Below, in pieces: positions 29,957 through 38,780 of a stretch of DNA of 64,000 nucleotides. The notes beneath the pieces are model-generated. The model made no database searches and was not told the origin of the DNA. It was given only the letters and a program-made list of their open reading frames with translations. Each line of letters begins with the position of its first letter. Position 1 is the first letter of the stretch. The stretch comes from Bacteroidales bacterium (GTDB taxonomy: Bacteria > Bacteroidota > Bacteroidia > Bacteroidales > Muribaculaceae), in assembly GCA_014800685.1 (NCBI GenBank), contig JAAVFQ010000016.1, positions 118,433-182,432 of the forward strand, in the 5' to 3' direction. A program made the translations under genes and the position numbers.

Positions 29957-30048
29957 AGTGAGTTCTAAAAATTAAGCGATATGTGAGAGCTGAAAACTCT
30001 TGTAAGACAGGGTCTTAAACGTAAGACTCACGTATAATTGCAAAATTA
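29957..30048 (-). promoter_or_regulatory. pyrH promoter and conserved leader
   Basis: The minus strand has TAATTTTG (30041-30048) followed by C, a consensus -7 box. Downstream, the leader holds the 17-nt repeat shared with 22988-23004 (at 29999-30015) and the segment shared with the deoC leader (29957-30003), ending in a TTTTTAGAACTCACTT motif before ATG. Confidence 0.6.
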
Positions 30049-30091
30049 CTAAAAAAATCCGGAACTGCAAGAGGGCTTGCAGCTAAAAGTG

Positions 30092-30640
30092 TCAGAGAAT
30101 CTGCAAAATTCTCAGTTCTTCAAAGATTTCGCGTCCTGAGAGTGTGCGTCTTCTGGCGAAGACACGGGCGAGATCATCAATGGCCGGATGAATGCGGGGA
30201 TTGGAGAATATGCGATTCATGCGTTTGAAGGCGCGGTCGTATATCTCATCCACTTCATCACTTTCAAGCCCGCAGGCCTCCTCACCCTCTATCAGCATCT
30301 CATGGTGGATGGCTTTGAGTCCGCTCTCAGGGACATTCTTTTTCTCGCGCACGAGCGAGCGCGCCATAAGATTGGATATCACCATTGTAGAGGTGAGATA
30401 GAAATTATTCAGCAGATTATTCCATGTTGCCTTCGGGGAAATGGTCTGAGCTCCGGTGAAGTAATATTCGCCGGCAAATGAGACCATCTGATTCTCGGCA
30501 TCAAGAGAGAACTCCACTATGCTGTCAAAAGCGTCGAGCGCGGCGACAGAGACAGCCATTCCGGCCAGTCCGTAAGCCCGGTCGTCTTCATTGAGATATG
30601 CGAGATGGTCAGCAGAGTTATTTTTCTTGTCTTTCTTCAT
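30092..30640 (-). CDS. Conserved hypothetical protein
   Basis: 182 residues, not recognised. It has a charged N-terminus (MKKDKKNN), no signal peptide, and is predicted mostly helical. A Gly/Ala-rich helix (about 23-36, YGLAGMAVSVAALDAFDSI) and a beta patch (MVSFAGEYYFTGAQTIS, about 52-68) are followed by an acidic helical region (EGEEACGLESDEVDEIYDRAF) and a C-terminus rich in Arg/Leu. It follows an outer-membrane barrel gene by 76 bp and precedes pyrH by 140 bp, so it may belong to the TPR-barrel unit upstream. It is probably cytoplasmic. No function is proposed. Confidence 0.6.
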   Translation of the reverse strand: MKKDKKNNSADHLAYLNEDDRAYGLAGMAVSVAALDAFDSIVEFSLDAENQMVSFAGEYYFTGAQTISPKATWNNLLNNFYLTSTMVISNLMARSLVREKKNVPESGLKAIHHEMLIEGEEACGLESDEVDEIYDRAFKRMNRIFSNPRIHPAIDDLARVFARRRTLSGREIFEELRILQIL

Positions 30641-30716
30641 ACTAATATCCTTTCAATAAGGCTATAAATTCATAGCACCGGGTATCCGGAAAATCCGGCC
30701 GGCGGAGTATCCTCGG

Positions 30717-32543
30717 TCAGAAAAGTAGGGAAAAACCGCCGGTAGCGGCGAGTTTTCCGGAGCTGACGCCCGGTATTAGAACGTTTTTGCGACAGAGAAG
30801 GTTGTCCGCCGCTACTCTTAGTGCAAACCGCTCTGTGACGGCATATTCGGCGCTGAAGGAGAGTTGTGAGAAATTGGGAGCCTTCATGCGGTTGAGGGTA
30901 GTGGGGATAGAAAGATGACCATCATTTATCGCCGGGTCCGGGAAATTGCGGTAGTAGAAATAGCGGCGTGCGCGAAGCAGATAGTCAGCGCTGAGAGTGA
31001 GCGCTTTCGTAGGATGAAGTTTTAATGAGGCGTCAAGAGTGTAGCGCGGACGGTCGTAGCCATTGAAATATCCGTGTCCGTTCCGTTGATAAGCGTAGGT
31101 GGCTTTGGCGGCCACTTCAAGCAGCGATGATAGGCGATAATCAAGGTCAAGGCCGAACTGCCATCCCTTGATGTTCAGATTGTTCCCTTCCGGATAGAGG
31201 GCAAACGAGGGGTCGTAGGCCCAGGATTGTCCGGCGGGTGTGAGGGGATTTGCCAGCCAGTATTGATACCATCCGGCCAAAGGAATGTTATTGCTTACCT
31301 TGAAGGCCATGGTAGCGGCGATTCTGAAGCCTGAGACCGGCCCGAAGGAGAGTCCGATTTTTCCGTCAATAGGGGAGAAGACGGGGCGGGTAGTTTCCAG
31401 AGCGGGCATAGTGTAGTAATTGCGGTCGCGCATCAGGGAAAGGGTCTGCAGCTCGGTGCCGCCGAGCAGGTGGAGATAGAAGGCGACAGCCCCCTTGCGC
31501 CAGTCAAACCTTACGTCGGGAGCCACGTGCAGGAAGCTGTAGCGATGACCTTTCGGGCCGGCATTGAAGGAGAGGTCCAAGTCAGCACCCAGACGCACAT
31601 TGAGCAGCCCCCGCTGAAATCCATAGTAGGGAGTCAGGGTGAGGGCGGCATAGTCATCAATTTCCGGTAGATGAAAGCTGCCATCGGAAGTAGCGCCGGA
31701 ATAGAACAGCATGTCAAAAGCGGCATCAAGGCCTAATCTGGAGCCTGACTCCCAGGGCATCCTCAGGTGGGCGTAGAGATTGACATCCGTCTCTCTCTGG
31801 CCGGGGGTGCGGAGAAATGTCTTCCCGGGATTGCCGAAAAGGGGATGATAGAAATCCCTGAATCCGAGATAATGGAGGCCGGCGCCCGCGCTCCAGTCGA
31901 GTCTGTTATCTTCAGAAGCCTCCCAGCGCAATTTAATATCGGCCTGATTGGTAGCCTGCCAAGGAGCCTTGGAGGTAAATTCGGGAGTGGCAGCGGCGTA
32001 ATAGTTGTAGTAGCCGAATCCGTAGGATAGAGACGCGGACAGACGTCCTATGTCACCGAATGAGTGGGAGCCATATAGCCCGAGGCGCCCGTCATAGCGT
32101 CGGCGATAGGGGAGGGCAATGTCATCATCTCCATCGTGGTAGAGCGAAGAGGAATTGAATTGCAACCAGGCTCCGGCCGAGGTCTTGCCGTCATGAAGGA
32201 AGCGATAGCCGGCGGAGAGGTCGCTGTCAAGGTAGCTCCCCAGAGTAGCTCTAAGGTATCCGTCAGAGGGTAGAAATGTGCGTGAGGCGCCCCATGCAGT
32301 CGACTGCATCGGGATGAGATAAGGGTCATATTCGAGTTGCTGCCCTTTAGTCTCGTAGGGAAGGGTGGACGCCGGCGATGAGATGACGGTCTGCGAGGGG
32401 CGCGAAGAGATTCTCTCCTGCCGGATTATCTCCGGGGTGTAAGTGCCCTCAACATTGATGTTCTCCTTCAGCTCCTGAGCGGCTGCCGGAGAGGAGAGAA
32501 GCAGCGCGGCCAGAGGTAGTATGAATTGTCTTATAGGAGTCAT
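30717..32543 (-). CDS. Outer-membrane beta-barrel protein of unknown role
   Basis: 608 residues from the ATG at 32543; the codon 6 bp upstream is TTG. Signal peptide (about 1-22, SSPAAAQ), an N-terminal stretch with INVEGTYTPEIIRQERI, then a long series of amphipathic beta strands ending in GGFSLLF with the terminal Phe of outer-membrane barrels. There is no plug domain, so it is not a full TonB receptor. It lies 37 bp after a 1,017-residue TPR protein; TPR-plus-barrel pairs suggest a periplasm-outer-membrane complex. Partner and substrate are unknown. Confidence 0.7.
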   Translation of the reverse strand: MTPIRQFILPLAALLLSSPAAAQELKENINVEGTYTPEIIRQERISSRPSQTVISSPASTLPYETKGQQLEYDPYLIPMQSTAWGASRTFLPSDGYLRATLGSYLDSDLSAGYRFLHDGKTSAGAWLQFNSSSLYHDGDDDIALPYRRRYDGRLGLYGSHSFGDIGRLSASLSYGFGYYNYYAAATPEFTSKAPWQATNQADIKLRWEASEDNRLDWSAGAGLHYLGFRDFYHPLFGNPGKTFLRTPGQRETDVNLYAHLRMPWESGSRLGLDAAFDMLFYSGATSDGSFHLPEIDDYAALTLTPYYGFQRGLLNVRLGADLDLSFNAGPKGHRYSFLHVAPDVRFDWRKGAVAFYLHLLGGTELQTLSLMRDRNYYTMPALETTRPVFSPIDGKIGLSFGPVSGFRIAATMAFKVSNNIPLAGWYQYWLANPLTPAGQSWAYDPSFALYPEGNNLNIKGWQFGLDLDYRLSSLLEVAAKATYAYQRNGHGYFNGYDRPRYTLDASLKLHPTKALTLSADYLLRARRYFYYRNFPDPAINDGHLSIPTTLNRMKAPNFSQLSFSAEYAVTERFALRVAADNLLCRKNVLIPGVSSGKLAATGGFSLLF

Positions 32544-32580
32544 AAGCAAGTGGTCAGAGTGGTATGTAAGTTTGCTGAGA

Positions 32581-35500
32581 TTAAAGTTTGCTGAGTCGTC
32601 TTGTAATCATCTCCCGGATGTCAGCCTCATCGCCGGGATAATTAGTCTTCAGGGATTCAAGATACTCTTTGGCAAGATATTTTTTACCTCTTGCGGAGTA
32701 GACGTCGGCAAGAAGAATGAATCCTCTGGCCAGCCAGTATTCATGCGGAGTCCCGGAGTCAGCAAACTCTGACAGCACCTTTTCTGCAGCTGCATAATCC
32801 TTATGGTCAAATCTATACTGGCCGAGCGCGACAGCAGCTTTGGCGCCATATATCCCGGCGGGATGGCCGGAGAGTGTGGTGAGAATCGAGAGAGCCTCCT
32901 TGTCGCGTCCATCTTTGAGCAGACCCTCAGCTTTGTAGAAAGAGGCTTCTTCCATCTGGTCAGATGAGCCTCCGGCGCGGAGCACTTTGTCGGCGAGCGT
33001 CACCTGCTTCTCCGCTGAGGGAGCGGTGCGCATCATGCCGCAGAGAGCGTCTGTGGAGTAGGCGGGATTTCCTTTGCTCTCCAGCCGGGAATATGCATCG
33101 AAGGCCTTTGCCCGTGCATCCGCAGAGTCTGAATGATTCTCCAGAATTTCGCCTCTGATGAGAAGAGCGGCATCTGCCTGCGGGGAGTCAGGGCGCCTCA
33201 TGAGAAGGAGGTCAACAGCCTGGAGCGCTCCCTTGTAGTTGTGAGCTTCAAGGCGTCCGTCAGCGAGATCGTAGAGGGCTGCTGCGATGTTTTCACCTTC
33301 GGGATAACGCTTCACGTAGTCTTCAAGAAGCGCAAGATTATTCACGTCAGCAGCGAAGGCATCGGCAGCCGCGCGATATTCCAGCCGCTCCATTTCGTCG
33401 CCGGAGATGCGCGGGGCGCCCTGAATGCCGTTGAGCCAGGCAGCATATTGCTGCAGAGAGCCTTCTGCAGCGTGGATGGATGAGAGATCTTCATGCGCCA
33501 GAAGAGCCTCTTCGCTTGACGGCCACCGGGTTATGATATTGCTATAGCTGTCAATGGCCTGAGTGGTTTTGCCTTGTGCGCGGAAAGACTGGGCCAGCCC
33601 GAGCAGTCCTTTTCTTGTCTCGGGGCGGTCGGGATATTCCCGGGCGAGATGTTTGTAAGCATCTTGAGCATCAGAGATTTTTCCTTCATCAATTAGAGTG
33701 GCGGCCTTTTCTAGGAGTGCGGCGGCATTCCATGAAGTGCCCGGATATTTGGAAGAGAGCATGTCAAGCTCCTTGATTTTGCCCGGGACGTCGCCAAGAA
33801 GACCTCGGATGGTAGCATGGCGGAGAGTAGCGTAGTCGGCACCCGGGTCGGCAGCCTCGATCACCTTCTCGTATGCCTCTTTAGCCCCCTTGAAGTCGCG
33901 TGAATAGAAGAGACAGTCGGCGAGGCGCAGACGGGCATTTGCTCTCTGAGCCTGCTGCAGAGAAGAGGCTCCGGCAGCCTGTCGGAAGTATGAAGCGGCC
34001 TTCTGAAACTTATCCTGCTGATAGAGCGAATAGGCCAGGTTATATAGTCCCAGTCCGTAGTCAGGAGCTGAGGAGCGTGCGCCGGAGACGTAGGCCTGCA
34101 GAGCCTCTGAGGCGGCAGCATATTTTTTTTGAGAGTAGAGGGCATCGCCGAGCCAAAGCCGAGCCTGAAGAGCGAGATCTTTGTCGGCAGGGGAGTCTGC
34201 GGCCTCTCGGAGATATTTTTCCGCCGGAGCGCTTTCGCCGTTCGACTGGAGTTCTACGCCATACTGAAATAGCACCTGCTGGCGGAGTAGGCGCACGGAG
34301 GGTGAGGGGTTATGAATGCCGTCAAGATAGTTAAGAGCCTTGCCGAAATCACCCTGTCGGCAGTAGGCTTCAGCCAAAGTAGCTCTGACATCCGAAGCGT
34401 GAGCCGAGTCGGGATATTTGGTCAGGAACTCTTCAAGGAGGCGGGCAGAGGATGAGAAGGGGATGTTGCCGCCACGCAGCAGGGCGGTGGCATAATTATA
34501 GAGAGCCGTTTCGCTGATATTGCTGTCATATCCGGAGCGGGCTGCCTTCTCAAAAGCTATTGCGGCCGCGGAGTTGTCGTTCTCCTGAATGGCGCATTGT
34601 CCGAGATAAAGCCATGCGCTTTGAGAGAGAGAAGAGTCATCGCCGGCCACTTTTGCAAAGAGAGCGGCAGCCTCGTCATAGCGGCCGTCATCATAAAGTA
34701 GCGAACCGAGCGAATAGAGAGCAGAGGGAGCAGGGGAGTCTGTAGATTCTATATATCTTTCGAGATAGTGACGGGCCACTTCCGGCGATCCGGTGCGGAA
34801 ATAGCTCTCGCCGAGCACACGCAAAGTCTCAGGGAGAAGCTCGTCGACGGGTCTTTTCTCCAGCAGGGAGCGTCCGTGGCGTATGGCTGAAGTGTAGTCC
34901 TGATTAAGGAATTCAATCTGCGTCATATAGTATCCCGGCTCAATGCCGTCGGAAATATAGTCACGCTTTTGTCCGCGGGCAGAGCGGGTGGAAGAGCTGA
35001 TTTCCGGAAGAGAGGCGAACGCCTTGTAAGCCTTATCGTAGTCCTTGTTGAGATAATCGATATATGCGAGATAGTATTCCGCAGGGATAGCGAAGTTTCC
35101 GTCAGCTATGAGGGAGCGGAAGAGTGGAGCGGCCTGGTCGGGATATCCGCATTTCAGCATTGCGAGAGCACGGCGGAAAGTATACTCATGCTGCTGAGCG
35201 GGGTCAATGGCCGAGCTGCTAATCTCATTGTAGCGGGCAAGAGCGGCCGGGAAGTCATGGTTGAAGAAGAAATAGTCGGCGGCCAGCAGCCGAGCGGTGA
35301 GAGCCTGCTCGGACGCCGGGTAGTCGGCTGCATAGTTGTCCAGGAGAGTGACGCAGATGTCATCGCCCCGCATATAGGCAGTCCGGGCGATAAGGAAAGT
35401 AACCTCCTGGCGGCTCTCCACATCAAGATTAGCGAGGTCAATGTCGCGAAGCTGGTCGAGGGCTCCTGTATAGTTTTTTTCGTCAATCATGCTGTGGGCG

Positions 35501-35634
35501 CGGCAGAGGTCTCCATTGGTGAGAGGAGAGATGCTCTGCGGGAGGATTCCGGCGGGCGCAGAGGCGAAAACTGCCGGCGCTACCCCCATGGAGGCAAGCA
35601 CGATTTTTCCGATAATACTGTGTCTGTTCTTCAT
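32581..35634 (-). CDS. Large periplasmic TPR protein
   Basis: 1,017 residues from the ATG at 35634 (MKNRHSIIGKIVLASMG); the longer frame would overlap ispG. Signal peptide (about 1-25), then about twenty tetratricopeptide repeats over nearly the whole length, e.g. ALYSLGSLLYDDGRYDEAAALF and LYNLAYSLYQQDKFQKAASYF. TPR arrays are protein-protein scaffolds; size and export suggest assembly or quality control of outer-membrane parts, perhaps with the barrel encoded just downstream. It resembles long TPR proteins seen in many Bacteroidales but has no lipobox, unlike the gliding/type IX protein SprE/PorW. It starts 19 bp after the ispG stop. Confidence 0.85.
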   Translation of the reverse strand: MKNRHSIIGKIVLASMGVAPAVFASAPAGILPQSISPLTNGDLCRAHSMIDEKNYTGALDQLRDIDLANLDVESRQEVTFLIARTAYMRGDDICVTLLDNYAADYPASEQALTARLLAADYFFFNHDFPAALARYNEISSSAIDPAQQHEYTFRRALAMLKCGYPDQAAPLFRSLIADGNFAIPAEYYLAYIDYLNKDYDKAYKAFASLPEISSSTRSARGQKRDYISDGIEPGYYMTQIEFLNQDYTSAIRHGRSLLEKRPVDELLPETLRVLGESYFRTGSPEVARHYLERYIESTDSPAPSALYSLGSLLYDDGRYDEAAALFAKVAGDDSSLSQSAWLYLGQCAIQENDNSAAAIAFEKAARSGYDSNISETALYNYATALLRGGNIPFSSSARLLEEFLTKYPDSAHASDVRATLAEAYCRQGDFGKALNYLDGIHNPSPSVRLLRQQVLFQYGVELQSNGESAPAEKYLREAADSPADKDLALQARLWLGDALYSQKKYAAASEALQAYVSGARSSAPDYGLGLYNLAYSLYQQDKFQKAASYFRQAAGASSLQQAQRANARLRLADCLFYSRDFKGAKEAYEKVIEAADPGADYATLRHATIRGLLGDVPGKIKELDMLSSKYPGTSWNAAALLEKAATLIDEGKISDAQDAYKHLAREYPDRPETRKGLLGLAQSFRAQGKTTQAIDSYSNIITRWPSSEEALLAHEDLSSIHAAEGSLQQYAAWLNGIQGAPRISGDEMERLEYRAAADAFAADVNNLALLEDYVKRYPEGENIAAALYDLADGRLEAHNYKGALQAVDLLLMRRPDSPQADAALLIRGEILENHSDSADARAKAFDAYSRLESKGNPAYSTDALCGMMRTAPSAEKQVTLADKVLRAGGSSDQMEEASFYKAEGLLKDGRDKEALSILTTLSGHPAGIYGAKAAVALGQYRFDHKDYAAAEKVLSEFADSGTPHEYWLARGFILLADVYSARGKKYLAKEYLESLKTNYPGDEADIREMITRRLSKL

Positions 35635-35653
35635 AACGGGGATGTGAGAGTGG

Positions 35654-37291
35654 TCAGATATTTTCAGGGATTTCACCCGTCTCAATTAGTCTCATAAGGA
35701 GGGGAAGGGCCTCTTCGGTGGGGATATTTTTCACCATAAGCTGCTTCCCTTTATAAAGGCTCACACGTCCGGGCCCGGCGCCGACATATCCGTAGTCGGC
35801 ATCAGCCATCTCTCCGGGCCCATTCACGATGCATCCCATGACGCCAATCTTAAGGCCCTTGAGGTGAGCCGTATGCTTTTTCACCTGAGCAAGAGTGGAT
35901 TGCAGGTCGAAGAGAGTGCGCCCGCATCCGGGACAAGCGATATACTCCGGACGAGAGAAGCGCAGGCGGGTAGCCTGCAGAATGCCACGGGCTATGTCAG
36001 CGCGTGTCTGTTCCGTCAGCGCCGGAGCATCCAGAATTATAGCCGAGGCGTAGCCGTTGAGCAGAATAGATCCGAAGTCAGCTCCGGCCTTTATCATGAC
36101 CTCTTCCGGGGATGAAGAGGAGTATGAGAATTTTACTGCGAAGGGATTTTTGAAGCCTTTGGCCAGCGCACGCTCTATGTATGACATGACGGCTCCCGGG
36201 GCATTGGCATGAGAGGATGAGAGGATGACCGGGGCTTGGCTGCCGGGCCATGCATCGCCAAGTGCATCAAGCTCTTCCCAATCTTCCGGGATAGGGAAAT
36301 CCACGCCTGCGATGGCTACTTCCCCTTCGGGAGAGGGGGGCGTGAGGGGAGCCGATAAGCGGCGTGCCGGCTCATCGGAAAGGGTGCGGGCGTCAGGTTC
36401 GGGAATTGGGTCATGTCCTTCGCGCGCAGAGATATAGTCACGCAGCATGGCAGCCACGGGAATTTCATTTTCCGGGTCTTCGCTTAGCGAAACGCGAATA
36501 GTGTCGCCGAGCCCTTCGGCGAGAAGGGAGCCGATGCCGACAGCGCTTTTTATGCGTCCGTCTTCTGCATCGCCGGCTTCAGTGACGCCGAGGTGCAGAG
36601 GATAGTTCATCTCCTCGCGGGCCATGGTTTCGGCAAGCAGACGCACGGTTTGGGTCATTACCACAGTGTTGGAGGCCTTAATGGAGATAACGATGTCATG
36701 GAAGTTAACATCGCGGCAGACGCGCAGAAATTCCATCACCGACTCCACCATCCCCTCCGGAGTATTGCCGAAGCGCGACATGATGCGGTCGCTGAGAGAG
36801 CCATGATTGACGCCGAGTCTTACAGTAGTGCCGTGCGCTTTGCAAACGTCAAGAAAGGGGATGAGCGCATCGCGGATGCCACGGAGCTCTTCAGCATACT
36901 CCTCATCGGTGTATTCGAGTTGAAGAAACTGCCTTGGAGCGTCCACAAAGTTGCCGGGATTGATGCGCACTTTCTCGCAGATTTCAGCAGCTACGAATGC
37001 AGCTTTGGGATTGAAGTGAACATCAGCCACGAGCGGAACGTCGCAGCCGTCGCGCTTCAGGGCTTTTTTGATTTCGGCGAGGTTGGCCGCTTCGCGGGAG
37101 CCTTGGGTGGTGAGACGTACTATTTCGCCACCGGCATCGACGATTCTGCGAACCTGCGCAGCGCTCGCCTCGGTGTCAAGGGTAGAGGTATTAGTCATAG
37201 ACTGCAGCCTCACGGGGTTAGAACCTCCGAGAGCTACGTTGCCCACCTTAACCTCACGCGTGGGCCTGCGGTGATAATTATATCTGCTCAA
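35654..37291 (-). CDS. ispG: 4-hydroxy-3-methylbut-2-enyl diphosphate synthase, three-domain type
   Basis: 545 residues. The iron-sulfur enzyme of the non-mevalonate isoprenoid pathway converts MEcPP to HMBPP. It has an N-terminal TIM barrel (VGNVALGGSNPVRLQSMTNT, VADVHFNPKAA, VRINPGNF). An insert domain (about 290-440) is found in plant, Chlamydia and Bacteroidetes enzymes. The C-terminal cluster domain has CPGCGRT (Cys453, Cys456) and GCIVNGPGE (Cys487). A Pro-rich stretch (about 296-325) links barrel and insert; the protein is shorter than many Bacteroides homologues. It lies 67 bp after purE, a neighbour pair common in Bacteroidales. Confidence 0.96.
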   Translation of the reverse strand: MSRYNYHRRPTREVKVGNVALGGSNPVRLQSMTNTSTLDTEASAAQVRRIVDAGGEIVRLTTQGSREAANLAEIKKALKRDGCDVPLVADVHFNPKAAFVAAEICEKVRINPGNFVDAPRQFLQLEYTDEEYAEELRGIRDALIPFLDVCKAHGTTVRLGVNHGSLSDRIMSRFGNTPEGMVESVMEFLRVCRDVNFHDIVISIKASNTVVMTQTVRLLAETMAREEMNYPLHLGVTEAGDAEDGRIKSAVGIGSLLAEGLGDTIRVSLSEDPENEIPVAAMLRDYISAREGHDPIPEPDARTLSDEPARRLSAPLTPPSPEGEVAIAGVDFPIPEDWEELDALGDAWPGSQAPVILSSSHANAPGAVMSYIERALAKGFKNPFAVKFSYSSSSPEEVMIKAGADFGSILLNGYASAIILDAPALTEQTRADIARGILQATRLRFSRPEYIACPGCGRTLFDLQSTLAQVKKHTAHLKGLKIGVMGCIVNGPGEMADADYGYVGAGPGRVSLYKGKQLMVKNIPTEEALPLLMRLIETGEIPENI

Positions 37292-37358
37292 TGTGGAATG
37301 AGAATCATTGTCCCTGCGTCACTCCAATTTATTTCGTAGAGCGCCGGGGGAAGTTGTT

Positions 37359-37865
37359 TCAGTTGGTCTTATAGGGGAAGGAGACACTGCGGAGCTCCTC
37401 GTTGGCCTTTACTATTTTAGCGGTGAGACCGGCCTTATGGTCAGCGAGACGGCGGTCGATTTCCTCATCGGAGAGGGCCAGAATCTGAGTGGCGAGAATA
37501 GCGGCGTTTTCGGCAGCGTTGACACCTACGGTAGCCACAGGGATGCCGGGGGGCATCTGAACGATAGCCAGCAGAGCGTCGAGGCCGTCAAATGATGAGC
37601 GAATGGGGACTCCAATCACGGGTAGTGTGGTCATCGAAGCGATGACGCCACCGAGATGAGCCGCCATTCCGGCGGCGGCAATGATGACGCGGACGCCGCG
37701 GTCTTTGGCTGAGGATGCAAACTTCTCCACTTCGCGGGGAGTGCGATGCGCGGAGAGGGCGAGCATTTCGAAAGGGATATGCATGGAGTCGAGGAAGCGT
37801 GCCGCTTTCTCCATTACGGGAAGGTCAGATGTGCTTCCCATTATAATACTGACTAAGGGGGTCAT
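37359..37865 (-). CDS. purE: N5-carboxyaminoimidazole ribonucleotide mutase
   Basis: 168 residues, class I PurE. It moves the carboxyl group of N5-CAIR to C4 in purine synthesis. Signature residues: IIMGSTSDLPVM (7-18), LSAHRTP (His near 42), AAAGMAAHLGGVIASMT (about 64-80) and GVPIRSSFDGLDALLAIVQMP. It is cytoplasmic. The start directly follows the leader motif TTTAGAACTTACTT, and ispG is downstream on the same strand. Confidence 0.97.
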   Translation of the reverse strand: MTPLVSIIMGSTSDLPVMEKAARFLDSMHIPFEMLALSAHRTPREVEKFASSAKDRGVRVIIAAAGMAAHLGGVIASMTTLPVIGVPIRSSFDGLDALLAIVQMPPGIPVATVGVNAAENAAILATQILALSDEEIDRRLADHKAGLTAKIVKANEELRSVSFPYKTN

Positions 37866-37907
37866 AAGTAAGTTCTAAATTAAGTAAACTCTAATGTTTT
37901 ATAGGTT

Positions 37908-38759
37908 TCAGAAGGCTGTTATGAGATAGACCGAGAGGAATCCTACGGCATATCCTGCCATAACCTGCCAGAAAGTGTGGCGTCTGAGATAAAGTCGGGC
38001 GGAGCCGGTGAGCCCTGCGAGAAGAATCCACAGCAGTAGCCAAACTATAACGTCGGCTTTCGGGAATCCATCGCTGGCTATTCGGATGAGGAGGGCGACA
38101 ATTCCGGCAACTCCGGCAGCATGGGCGCTGATTTTCCACCGGAAATTTATGATGAGATTGATGACACCTCCGGCGGCTCCTCCAATGTAGAACAGCCATA
38201 CCCATGAGGGGGCGTGGCGTGAGGCCAGAAACCAAGCCGTGCCGATGAGGGCAAAGATACTGACGATATAGGGTATCAGCCTTTCCCGGCGTCCGTTGAG
38301 GCCAAGGTCTTGCACGATTCCTATTCGCTTGAGGAGAATGACAATGAGGGCTGGCACGAGAACATTAATGCCGAAGACAATAGCTGCAAACCATAATCTC
38401 GTGCCGATGGCTGTGTAATTGAGGATGGAGAGGCCGAAAATGAGGAGTATGCCATATACGGGCATGAGCATTGGCACCATGACCCATGAGATGAGATGGG
38501 AGAGCATGGCCCAGGGTGAGCGGTCGGGGGTGTGCGGCTCTTCCGGCTGCGCGGGAGCGGAGTCGTCGTCGGAGGCGAGAGCGGCAAGGTCAGGCTCGTT
38601 ATTCCCCTCTTCAGCTATATGGGCATCTGCGACCTCCTCTTTTCCCGTGGCGTCCTCAGAGGGGAAGAAGCGAGGAACATCGCTGTCGTGTCCTCTTGAA
38701 GAGGGCATGAAGCGGCTGTAGTCGCTGGGCTGGTGGTTGGATTTGTTGTCTTCAGTCAT
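37908..38759 (-). CDS. Membrane protein related to PAP2 phosphatases, degenerate active site
   Basis: 283 residues from the ATG at 38759; the longer frame starts at TTG. A hydrophilic, acidic N-terminal region (about 1-80, rich in Asp, Glu, Pro, Ser) is followed by about six membrane helices. The end matches the PAP2 layout: KISAHAAG in place of PSGH, and ARLYLRRHTFWQV in place of SRxxxxxHxxxD, so the histidines remain but the Asp is Gln. Such C-terminal PAP2-like proteins are common in Bacteroidetes and may be non-catalytic or act on lipid phosphates. It lies 42 bp before purE and 21 bp after the pseudouridine synthase gene. Confidence 0.65.
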   Translation of the reverse strand: MTEDNKSNHQPSDYSRFMPSSRGHDSDVPRFFPSEDATGKEEVADAHIAEEGNNEPDLAALASDDDSAPAQPEEPHTPDRSPWAMLSHLISWVMVPMLMPVYGILLIFGLSILNYTAIGTRLWFAAIVFGINVLVPALIVILLKRIGIVQDLGLNGRRERLIPYIVSIFALIGTAWFLASRHAPSWVWLFYIGGAAGGVINLIINFRWKISAHAAGVAGIVALLIRIASDGFPKADVIVWLLLWILLAGLTGSARLYLRRHTFWQVMAGYAVGFLSVYLITAF

Positions 38760-38780
38760 AAGAGAATGCAATACACAAGT

